64,000 bases of DNA, taken from assembly GCA_964580585.1 (NCBI GenBank), contig CAZOKZ010000005.1, forward strand, positions 1-64,000, in the 5' to 3' direction. Within the stretch, counting starts at the first letter, position 1, and every line of letters begins with the position of its first letter. The notes below the pieces were generated by a model that ran no database searches, was not told where the DNA came from, and saw nothing but the letters and a program-made list of their open reading frames with translations. Below are positions 54,895 to 62,252 of this stretch, one piece after another. Origin of the DNA: CAZOKZ01 sp964580585 (GTDB lineage Bacteria; Sumerlaeota; Sumerlaeia; SLMS01; JAHLLQ01). The translations under genes and the position numbers were made by a program.

Positions 54895-56308
54895 GACATT
54901 GCGTATTCACCCACGCATTTTTCTCGTGCCACTCCTTGTTGTTTTATCTTTAACGGCAATCGAAGTCACTGCGCGTCTCACCCGATGGGACGACCGACTG
55001 CCAAATCCAAATCTTTATGGTCAAAGCGATTTTAACGTTAAAATATCGCTCTACGAAGAATTCACCCATGATCATCAAAATCATGTCGATACTGTCATCG
55101 TTGGCGATTCGACATCGGAATCCGCGTTATATCCCACCACACTTTCCCAGGCGCTCGATGCCCCCGTGTTTAATCTAAGTTTTGGCGGGATGAGCATTTT
55201 ACAATATAACAATGTCGAGCCACTTATGTTCGATCCGATCAACAAACCCGATCGCTTGATTATTGCTCCTTCGCATGCGTCCTTCCTTCCTCGCGGCTAT
55301 CATGAACAAACACGGTTGGCCGTAGAAAATTCCTACGTGATGGATCTTTTTCGCCAACCATCGTTTGTCGCCAAAACCTCCTACTACTTAACCACCCATC
55401 TTTGGCTTTTACGATACAGCGACGTTGCCACTCAATCACTGGTCGAATTTACCTGGCCATTTGTCCCCCTCAGCGACGCCCCGCATTCGCTGAAACCCGA
55501 TGGCTATCTGGTGCGTTCTGAAACTCCCGCCTATCTCGCGGTGCCCGACGAAGCGCCGACCGAAAACAATGCCCTGACCATCGAAATTTATAGTGAGGAA
55601 TGGCAGGCGATCGAAAAGTTAATTAAACATTCCCGTGAAAACGATCAGCAGTTACTCCTCGTCACGTGTCCCTATTCGCCTTATGGAGTTTACAATTGGG
55701 GCCCGACCAACATCCGTCGGTTTCGCGCATTGCTTCGCGCGACAAGCGAAGTCGAAGGCATCGATTATATTAATGGACAAGAGTGGCCCGGCCTCGACCC
55801 GCACAATGATTTTCAGGACGATATCCACATGACGGGAGAAGGGGGAAAACGGTTCACTGCCTGGGTGGTCGAACAACCCGCCTTTGCCCGCTTTCGCGAC
55901 AACAAATCCCCCGCTCCCCTCGACGACTTGAACGAATTAATCGCACGGGGAAAAGCAGCCCTCAATAACGACAATCACCAGGCCGCTGCAGTTTATCTGG
56001 AACGCGTCTTTGAACTATCGCCCGAAGATAATCCCCAACTCGCCAATCAGTGGTTTAATGTTCTGCTGCAATCCGAAAAAATCCCCCTGCTCGAAGACGC
56101 CGCCGCGATGTGCGCGACCCGGTTTCCCTCAAACCCCTACTACTGGCGCCTTCTCGTCATGTCTCAACTGGGCCAGGGTTATCCCAAACGCGCCGCAACG
56201 ACCCTCGAAAGTGCCCGCAGTTCCATCTCGGCCAGCGAATGGCAATCGATTTACAACGACTTCCAAATCCAAAAAGGCCGTGTTTCGATCAACAAGGAAG
56301 AAGGCTAA
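54866..56308 (+). CDS. SGNH-type acetyltransferase partner with C-terminal TPR-like region
   Basis: 480 residues from the ATG at 54866, with GGAGG 9 nt upstream inside the AlgI-type gene. One N-terminal helix (about 17-34) anchors an extracytoplasmic SGNH domain: nucleophile Ser82 in VDTVIVGDSTSES and the catalytic Asp/His in DDIHMTGEGG (Asp318, His321). The last ~130 residues are helical repeats (ALNNDNHQAAAVYLERVFEL, ATTLESARSSI), which is unusual for AlgJ/AlgX/PatB-type partners and may be a docking module. It probably transfers acetyl groups onto a polysaccharide in the periplasm. Confidence 0.82.
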   Translation: MSRSSIFSFETLRIHPRIFLVPLLVVLSLTAIEVTARLTRWDDRLPNPNLYGQSDFNVKISLYEEFTHDHQNHVDTVIVGDSTSESALYPTTLSQALDAPVFNLSFGGMSILQYNNVEPLMFDPINKPDRLIIAPSHASFLPRGYHEQTRLAVENSYVMDLFRQPSFVAKTSYYLTTHLWLLRYSDVATQSLVEFTWPFVPLSDAPHSLKPDGYLVRSETPAYLAVPDEAPTENNALTIEIYSEEWQAIEKLIKHSRENDQQLLLVTCPYSPYGVYNWGPTNIRRFRALLRATSEVEGIDYINGQEWPGLDPHNDFQDDIHMTGEGGKRFTAWVVEQPAFARFRDNKSPAPLDDLNELIARGKAALNNDNHQAAAVYLERVFELSPEDNPQLANQWFNVLLQSEKIPLLEDAAAMCATRFPSNPYYWRLLVMSQLGQGYPKRAATTLESARSSISASEWQSIYNDFQIQKGRVSINKEEG

Positions 56309-56438
56309 CCTTCTCTTCAACCACCGTTTTTTCTTGGCTATTTCAAGTCCACCACGGATCATGCTTTGTATTTTAGTGATGTTGTCGAACACTCCTGCTT
56401 GGAGCGGTACAATTTCAATTGCACCGGCCCGTCAAATC

Positions 56439-56455
56439 TTGCATTTAAATTACAA
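56439..56455 (+). promoter_or_regulatory. Candidate NsrR operator before the truncated haemoglobin gene
   Basis: TTGCATTTAAATTACAA is a near-perfect palindrome (only two of the eight arm pairs mismatch) ending 23 bp before the haemoglobin ATG. It contains the GCATTTAAA core typical of NsrR sites, and an NsrR-like gene lies in the same operon. Binding would block the transcription start. Confidence 0.6.
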
Positions 56456-56478
56456 CTTAAACGGAGCGACACCCTTTC

Positions 56479-56844
56479 ATGCCTACTCTTTACGAACAAC
56501 TTGGCGGCGAACCCGCCGTTGAAACTTCCGTCGATATTTTCTATCGCAAGGTCCTTTCGGACGACCGCGTGGCTGATTTCTTCGACGACGTGGACATGGA
56601 ACGCCAAGCCGCCAAGCAGAAAGCTTTCCTGACAATGGTCTTTGGCGGGCCTGCCCACTACACCGGCAAAGACATGCGTGATGGCCACGCGCACCTGGTT
56701 CAACGTGGTCTCAACGACACGCATGTGGACGTCATCATCGAACTGTTGGGCGAAACGCTGCGCGAACTCGGCGTGGCAGAGGAATTGATCGGCAAAGTGG
56801 CCTCGATCGCCGACGGCGCCCGAAACGACGTTTTGAACCGATAA
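56479..56844 (+). CDS. Group I truncated haemoglobin
   Basis: 121 residues, standard length. The pattern TLYEQLGGEPAVETSVDIFYRKVLSD has Tyr22 at the B10 position. Heme-proximal His70 lies in MRDGHAHLV, followed by GLNDTHVDVI and the family's C-terminal LIGKVASIADGARNDVL. TrHbN proteins bind O2 and NO and convert NO to nitrate when supplied with electrons. A ferredoxin-type reductase is encoded 2 bp downstream and NsrR after it, so NO detoxification is the likely job. Confidence 0.92.
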   Translation: MPTLYEQLGGEPAVETSVDIFYRKVLSDDRVADFFDDVDMERQAAKQKAFLTMVFGGPAHYTGKDMRDGHAHLVQRGLNDTHVDVIIELLGETLRELGVAEELIGKVASIADGARNDVLNR

Positions 56845-56846
56845 GA

Positions 56847-57809
56847 ATGCCTTCCGTTCATTTCAATAATCGCTCAATCGACCTCTGCCCCGGTGAAACG
56901 GTGCTCGACGGAATGTTGCGTGCGGGAGTCACCGTACCGCATTCCTGCCGCGCAGGCGCCTGTCAGTCCTGCCTGATGCGTGCCACCGAGGGCGTTGTTC
57001 CCACAGCAGCCCAATCCGGTCTGAAAGACACCCGCCGTGCCCAGGGTTACTTTCTTGCATGCCAATGTGTGCCCGAAGAAGACCTCACCCTGGCCTCTCC
57101 AGAACTTCTCCAAGCCCAGGCCCTGGTTGAGGACCTCGCCCCGCTCAGCGACGACGTCATGCGCGTTCGGCTTCGTCCCGAAGAGGCGCTCGACTTTCAC
57201 GCCGGGCAATTCATGACCCTGTTGCGAGACGACGGCCTCTCGCGAAGCTACTCCATCGCCAGCCTGCCCGCCGAAGGATTGCTCGAACTCCACGTACGCC
57301 GCGTTCCCGGCGGTCGCATGAGCACCTGGATTCACGACGAGCTTCAACCCGGAACGCGCGTGCGCCTGATTGGACCCCATGGCGATTGTTTCTACGCCAG
57401 CAACGCCCAGGACCAACCTCTTCTGCTGGCGGGCACCGGCACCGGCCTCGCGCCCCTGTACGGCATTTTACGCGCCGCGCTCGAAGCAGGCCATTCGGGT
57501 CCCATCCGCCTCTATCACGGCGGACGCCATCCGGCGGGGCTCTATCTTGTGGATGAGCTGAACGCCTTAGCGAACCGGTACGAAAATCTGGCTTATCGAC
57601 CCTGTGTTCTGGCCGAAGCAGAAGGCACCGGCATTTATATGGGCGCTTTAGACCAGTACATCGCGGAAACCTGTGGACTCCGGGCTGGTTGGCGTGCTTA
57701 TCTTTGTGGAGACCCGGGAATGGTCAACAAACTGCGGCGAAAAATCTTCCTCGCGGGTGTAGCCATGAAGGACATTTACGCAGATGCGTTCGTGCCCAGC
57801 CCGGAATAA
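56847..57809 (+). CDS. 2Fe-2S ferredoxin - FAD/NAD(P) oxidoreductase fusion
   Basis: 320 residues. The N-terminal plant-type ferredoxin has Cys34, Cys39, Cys42 and Cys72. An FNR-type flavin domain follows (FMTLLRDDGLSRSYSIAS with the RxYS flavin motif, about 130-145), then the NAD-binding GTGTGLAPLYGI (about 195-206) and CGDPGMV near the C-terminus. The order Fe-S, FAD, NAD matches phenol-hydroxylase-reductase and CDP-6-deoxyglucoseen-reductase types. With the haemoglobin gene 2 bp upstream, it is probably the electron donor of a two-protein NO dioxygenase, functionally like flavohaemoglobin split in two (inference). Confidence 0.9.
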   Translation: MPSVHFNNRSIDLCPGETVLDGMLRAGVTVPHSCRAGACQSCLMRATEGVVPTAAQSGLKDTRRAQGYFLACQCVPEEDLTLASPELLQAQALVEDLAPLSDDVMRVRLRPEEALDFHAGQFMTLLRDDGLSRSYSIASLPAEGLLELHVRRVPGGRMSTWIHDELQPGTRVRLIGPHGDCFYASNAQDQPLLLAGTGTGLAPLYGILRAALEAGHSGPIRLYHGGRHPAGLYLVDELNALANRYENLAYRPCVLAEAEGTGIYMGALDQYIAETCGLRAGWRAYLCGDPGMVNKLRRKIFLAGVAMKDIYADAFVPSPE

Positions 57810-57824
57810 GGGGGTTGGTGCGGC

Positions 57825-58265
57825 ATGAAACTGACGCTGTACACCGATTATTCGCTTCGCGTACTCATTTACGCGGCAACATTTCCAGATCGCCTTGTTT
57901 CCACTCAGGAAATCAGCAAAGCTTACGACATCTCGACCAATCACCTGGTCAAAGTCGTCAACAACTTGGGACACCATGGTATCCTCGAGCTTCGTCGTGG
58001 CCGCTCTGGCGGCCTTCGGCTTGGCAAACCCCCAGAGGAAATCAATGTCGGCACCATCGTGCGCTTGACCGAAAACGACTTCGATATCGTCGAGTGTTTC
58101 AGTCATGAAAGCAACCAGTGCTCGATTACCCCAATATGCGGGTTGAAAGCCCCTCTTCGAGAGGCTTCCAAAGCGTTCCTGACCGTGCTCGACAAGTACA
58201 CCCTTGCCGATATTGTCAACGAGCGGACACAGAAGCACTACGAGAAGATATTCCTGGCAGGATAA
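57825..58265 (+). CDS. nsrR: NsrR-type Rrf2 repressor
   Basis: 146 residues. The start MKLTLYTDYSLRVLIYAATFP, the winged-helix segment STNHLVKVVNNLGHHGIL, RGRSGGLRLGKPPEEINVG and the ending YTLADIVNE all follow NsrR. Three cysteines for the NO-sensing Fe-S cluster are present (Cys91, Cys99, Cys105). The first spacing is three residues longer than in enterobacterial NsrR, where I recall Cys-x4-Cys-x5-Cys. It lies 15 bp after the reductase gene and likely represses its own operon through the palindrome at 56439. Confidence 0.9.
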   Translation: MKLTLYTDYSLRVLIYAATFPDRLVSTQEISKAYDISTNHLVKVVNNLGHHGILELRRGRSGGLRLGKPPEEINVGTIVRLTENDFDIVECFSHESNQCSITPICGLKAPLREASKAFLTVLDKYTLADIVNERTQKHYEKIFLAG

Positions 58266-58289
58266 CCTCCGTTCATCAGGAGCCCCCCA

Positions 58290-58409
58290 ATGCCTGCCTG
58301 GCCAATGATCTTCAACAGCAGCGGCGATTACGTTGGCGACTGTTTTTTCCTGACAGCCGTGGGACTTATTGTGCTGCCCATCATTCTCTGGACATATTTC
58401 CGCGCCTGA
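58290..58409 (+). CDS. Small single-pass membrane protein (39 aa) in the nsrR operon
   Basis: 39 residues from the ATG at 58290, with AGGAG 7 nt upstream and 24 bp after nsrR. The N-terminus (MPAWPMIFNSSGDYVGDC) precedes one helix (FFLTAVGLIVLPIILWTYF) ending RA. No family recognised. Placement, ribosome site and helix make it a credible gene of the NO-response operon, perhaps a membrane anchor or a small respiratory-complex protein. Confidence 0.6.
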   Translation: MPAWPMIFNSSGDYVGDCFFLTAVGLIVLPIILWTYFRA

Positions 58410-58655
58410 CATTTTCTTTCATTCCACGATTATCAACACCTCCTCACTAAATGGCGTTTCCCAGTTGGAAAACGCATGTGGAGGGATTGTATCATGGAGC
58501 CACTCGCCCGATCAAAATCAATTCGACAGCATCCAGCACATCGTCGGCATTCTGGCCAACGGTCGAATTCCTTTAGCCCAGTTCACGCACGGCTAAAGAT
58601 GAGTCATCAAAAAAATTCGCGGCCTGAAAGGTCGCGATTGGCCCAATAAAAACAA

Positions 58656-58696
58656 CCCCAGCCCGCGAGCATTCACTCGCGGGCTGGGGATTTTTT
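58656..58696. terminator. Bidirectional terminator between the nsrR operon and the DUF11 gene
   Basis: A perfect 14-bp GC-rich stem (CCCCAGCCCGCGAG and complement) with loop CATTCA. TTTTTT follows on the plus strand and TTGTTTTTATT on the minus strand. It sits between convergent genes. The rest of 58410-58655 holds a small hairpin (58453-58474) and no convincing gene. Confidence 0.9.
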
Positions 58697-58717
58697 ACAG
58701 ATGTCAAACAATCAGGC

Positions 58718-60352
58718 TTATTCGTACAAGTTGGTGGCTTCGGTTTCTTCCACCGTACGGGTCAGCTGATCGCTGTTCATGACAACCTTGAAGCGAGTAT
58801 CGCCGGATTGATCCGCACGAACGCGAACACGCCATTCGGCTTTTTCTTTCGGTGCCAGCGTCGCCAACGGTGCAAAGTCAACGCTTGCGCCGTTGATCGT
58901 ACCGCTCGTCGCACCACCGACTTCAAGCGAAGTCATGTTTTCGATCGTGGCGTTGATCTTGATGTTCGTACCAACCGCGCTGCCCTGGTTCGTCGCCGTA
59001 ATCACGTAGGTGGTTTCGTCGCCCACGCGAACCGGGTCGTCGATGTCGATCACTTCGAGCAGGATGGCCGGAATGCCGAGGAACGCTGTCTGGACCGCAT
59101 CCTTGACAGGGTCGGCGCAATCGCCTTCGACCACAGCAACCGATTCAGCCGTGCAGATGCTATCGGCGCTGACCGTCGAAGTCAGGTTAACCGACTGGCC
59201 TGCCTGCAGGGTGCCCAGATCCCAGCGCACACCGCTCGACGAACCGCGACCTTCGTTCGATGCGCCTTCAAAGCCGGCGCAATCAGCCAACGTTTGGGCC
59301 ACAACAACGTTTTCTGCCGCTGCGTCGCCGATGTTCGAGACAACTGTCGTGTAGGTAATCTTGCCGCCAAGGAAAACCTTGTCCGGCGCCGACAGATTGA
59401 TGGTGAGAACCGGTTGGGTCACGCGTGTGCTGACCGTGCCCGACTGAACGCTGAGGCCTTCGCCCGAGGTTGCCGTTGCAACGTTTGCATAGGTGCCCGT
59501 CTGACCAGCCTTGGCTGTGACGTTGAATTCTCTGCTTTGGCCAGGTTCCAGCGAAGCGACTTCAAACGAAGCCGTCGAGGAGCCGTCCGTCGTTGTCAAG
59601 CCAGTCGGCAAGGCATCGACGACTTGGACGTTCGTCGCAACGCCCGTTCCCGGGTTGCTGACCACGATCGTGTACTCGATCGGATCGCAGATAAGCGTCG
59701 TGTCCGGGCCCGTCTTCGTGATTTCCAGGCCAGGCTTCTGGACGATGGTGTCCACGCACAGAACCGGGGTGTAATCGACAGTGGCGCAGAATTCCAACCC
59801 ACTGACATCGCCCGCTGTGCCGTTAACCACGATCTTCTGCGAATCGCCAGGAGCCAACGAAGCGATTGTCCAACTGGCTGTGCCACCCGCAACCGAAGCT
59901 GCCGGTTCAGAGCCACTGTACTGGAAGCCCGCATCCAGTGTATCCACAATCGTGACGTCCTTCAGGATCAGATTATCCGTCAGGTTCGTAACGTTCAGCA
60001 CGTATTCCATGCTGCCCCCAGCATTCACGGTGCTGGGAATCATTTTCTCGACCAGAACGGCGCTGGAGGATTCGGAGCCGGTCGGCAACGCCATCCATCC
60101 GCCATTCCAACCGGCCGGAACCGTGGAAAGACGCGAACGATACTTCTCCGTCGTCGTTTCCTTTACGACCGTAGTCGTCACAGGTTTTGCGTTTTTCTGA
60201 GCATTTTCTAAAGCGCTCAGTTGCTGTTCAAGTTCAAGAACTCGATAGTCGAGATCCGTATGCTGGCGCTTGGTAGCGCAGCCTGTCATCAGTAACGAGC
60301 CGACAAGTGCTACGCCCAAAAGGCGCCCGACTTGTGAAGATTTCCCGTTCAA
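58718..60352 (-). CDS. DUF11/OmcB-like repeat lipoprotein
   Basis: 544 residues from a TTG at 60352 with AAAGGAG 8-10 nt upstream. Lipobox M-T-G-C (Cys25) and a short coiled coil (VLELEQQLSALENAQ) precede four DUF11-type beta domains of about 105-115 residues. Each begins like SMEYVLNVTNLTDNLILKDV, PIEYTIVVSNPGTGVATNV, KITYTTVVSNIGDAAAENV or ETTYVITATNQGSAVGTNI. Cysteines occur in the second to fourth units. The architecture recalls chlamydial OmcB, a periplasmic cysteine-rich envelope protein, though cysteine content here is low. An outer-membrane-tethered structural role is inferred. Confidence 0.85.
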   Translation of the reverse strand: MNGKSSQVGRLLGVALVGSLLMTGCATKRQHTDLDYRVLELEQQLSALENAQKNAKPVTTTVVKETTTEKYRSRLSTVPAGWNGGWMALPTGSESSSAVLVEKMIPSTVNAGGSMEYVLNVTNLTDNLILKDVTIVDTLDAGFQYSGSEPAASVAGGTASWTIASLAPGDSQKIVVNGTAGDVSGLEFCATVDYTPVLCVDTIVQKPGLEITKTGPDTTLICDPIEYTIVVSNPGTGVATNVQVVDALPTGLTTTDGSSTASFEVASLEPGQSREFNVTAKAGQTGTYANVATATSGEGLSVQSGTVSTRVTQPVLTINLSAPDKVFLGGKITYTTVVSNIGDAAAENVVVAQTLADCAGFEGASNEGRGSSSGVRWDLGTLQAGQSVNLTSTVSADSICTAESVAVVEGDCADPVKDAVQTAFLGIPAILLEVIDIDDPVRVGDETTYVITATNQGSAVGTNIKINATIENMTSLEVGGATSGTINGASVDFAPLATLAPKEKAEWRVRVRADQSGDTRFKVVMNSDQLTRTVEETEATNLYE

Positions 60353-60689
60353 AAGATAAATCTCCTTTGGTGATTGGGTTTTGCGATTTTCCCCTGATCA
60401 CATAATAATTGCACCCACCTGTTAGCGGTCCTGTTTTTTGGGAGTCAATAGCAGTGTAATAACTTTCTGCATTAATGAATTGTCCCCGCTATCGTCCCGG
60501 TGCATTCCAGCGAGGGCGTTTTAGACAATGACTTGATGAATGACAACCGCGATTTCACTCAAAAAATGCTTATTTTTCGATCATAATACGCTTTTTTAAT
60601 GCACTGGTACAATGGCTTGCCGGATGAAGAACACAAGATACGAAACCGCTTGAGTCGCACGGAAAAAAGTTTTTCGAGGAAACCCGAAT
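60353..60689. other. Divergent promoter region, gene-free
   Basis: 337 bp between the divergent DUF11 lipoprotein and CrtI-like genes. It must contain both promoters. CATAAT near 60585 could be a -10 box for the plus-strand gene, but no matching -35 is clear. I see no gene or repeat. Confidence 0.4.
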
Positions 60690-62204
60690 TTGAACGTCTT
60701 AATCGACCAAAATCTGCGTGGACGGCGCGCCGTGGTTATCGGCGCCGGAGCTGCCGGGTTGGCCGCAGCCATCGGATTGGCGGCTCGTGGGGCTCGTGTC
60801 CGGGTTCTCGAGCAGGCTCCCGTCGCCGGCGGACGGCTCGCAACCCTTAAGCTCGGCAACCATCATTTCGACGTCGGAGAAGACACCGTCGCCGCCCCGC
60901 GTATCTTTGGGCGATTGTTTGCCCTGGCCGATCATCGGCTCAGCGATTTCCTCGATTTCAAACCGATCGAACCATTCGCGCGCCTGATATTTCCCGACGG
61001 CCAGCCTCTCAATGTCTTCAGCGACCCCCAACGTCTGGCTGCCGAAGTCGAACGCTTCTCTCCCGAAGATGCCGCGCAGCTCGCCCGAGAATGGCATCGT
61101 TGGGAACGCCACGTGGCTCAAGCCGATGAACAATTCTTTCAACTGCCCGGTCATGGGCGCGCAGGATTAACCCGGCTGGCAGCCAATCCGTTAGCCTGGA
61201 AAACAGCGGCTCGGTTGATCAATCCTCTTTCGCTGGATCGCACCTTAAAAAGACGATTTAAGGGCCGGGAAGTTCGAGAAATTTTCGCTTATCTCGCCGG
61301 ACGCATGGGCGCTTCGCCCTCGCACGCCCGCGCAGGAGTGCTTCCCCTCATACTCGAACCGCTGATCGAAGGCGCCTGGGTTCCTGTCGGTGGAATGGCA
61401 AAAATCACCGAGGCTTTGCTGCGGTTGGCTGCATTGCTTGGCGTACGTGTATCATGCGGGTGCACGGTCGAGCGCATTGAATTGGAAAACGGCCATGTTC
61501 GGCGAGTAACAGGCCAAGGATTCAAACCCCTGCGCACCGATATGATCGTCAGCACAGCCACCCCTGGCGCCGTGCTTGGCATGTTGGCAGAACCGGGTGA
61601 GATGGCGGAAAAGTGGCTGGAATCGGTCAAGCGGCTCCCGCTTTCACGTTCCGCTCTCACCATTTTTCTCTCCTCCGACCGTGCATGGGAAACCCTTGGG
61701 CGTTTGGAAACCGTGTTCCTTGGCGCCGAAGAACGCGAGAACGCTCGCCAGATCGACATATGGCGCGTGGCGCCCGCCATTCCGCCTATTCATGTGTTCC
61801 GCACCATGGGAAAAAATGATCACCAGCGCACGGGGCTGAAAATCGTCGTACCACAACCGCCAGTCACGTCGCGATTCGCATGGAATAAAGTCAACGAAGC
61901 CCGCGAACGCGAACGCGTGATGCAACGACTCGAAGCTGCTGGTCTTGAAGGTTTTGAAAACGCCATCATGGAAGAATTTGTGATGAACCCCGCCGCAACC
62001 GAGCGCGGAACAAACCTGCCAGGCGGCGCGCTGTACGGGGCCAGCCTCAATAAATGGCAAGGGTTTATGGCGCGTGGCGCACAAGCCTGCCCGGCAACCG
62101 GAGGTTTGTTCTTTGCGGGTGCCTGGACGCATCCAGGTCCCTCCCTGGCGCAAGTTGTCACCAGTGGAATGCTCGCTGCCGAACGTGCCGCCAGCGAGCG
62201 ATGA
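60690..62204 (+). CDS. FAD-dependent phytoene-desaturase-family (CrtI-type) oxidoreductase
   Basis: 504 residues from a TTG at 60690 with GAGGA about 10 nt upstream; no ATG fits upstream of the Rossmann motif. The dinucleotide-binding start AVVIGAGAAGLAAAIGLAARGARVRVLEQ and the GGR motif (PVAGGRLATL) are intact. The late FAD-contacting segment reads GLFFAGAWTHPGPSLAQVVTSGMLAAE, as in CrtI/CrtN/CrtO-type carotenoid desaturases, isomerases and ketolases. No other carotenoid gene is nearby. Substrate uncertain; a carotenoid or related polyprenoid is the default reading. Confidence 0.85.
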   Translation: MNVLIDQNLRGRRAVVIGAGAAGLAAAIGLAARGARVRVLEQAPVAGGRLATLKLGNHHFDVGEDTVAAPRIFGRLFALADHRLSDFLDFKPIEPFARLIFPDGQPLNVFSDPQRLAAEVERFSPEDAAQLAREWHRWERHVAQADEQFFQLPGHGRAGLTRLAANPLAWKTAARLINPLSLDRTLKRRFKGREVREIFAYLAGRMGASPSHARAGVLPLILEPLIEGAWVPVGGMAKITEALLRLAALLGVRVSCGCTVERIELENGHVRRVTGQGFKPLRTDMIVSTATPGAVLGMLAEPGEMAEKWLESVKRLPLSRSALTIFLSSDRAWETLGRLETVFLGAEERENARQIDIWRVAPAIPPIHVFRTMGKNDHQRTGLKIVVPQPPVTSRFAWNKVNEARERERVMQRLEAAGLEGFENAIMEEFVMNPAATERGTNLPGGALYGASLNKWQGFMARGAQACPATGGLFFAGAWTHPGPSLAQVVTSGMLAAERAASER

Positions 62205-62252
62205 TCGGGATTGAAAAAACCTTAAAATCCCGATCAAAGTCGCGCATTCGTA

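Noticed and set aside
58451..58573. Small frame starting MAFPSWKTHVEG between the 39-aa protein and the terminator
   Set aside because: No ribosome site, polar low-information translation, and it overlaps a small hairpin.
58808..60211. Long plus-strand open frame (about 467 codons) opposite the DUF11 lipoprotein gene
   Set aside because: Arg/Ala-rich translation with no domain, entirely within a clear minus-strand gene; produced by codon bias of the repeats.
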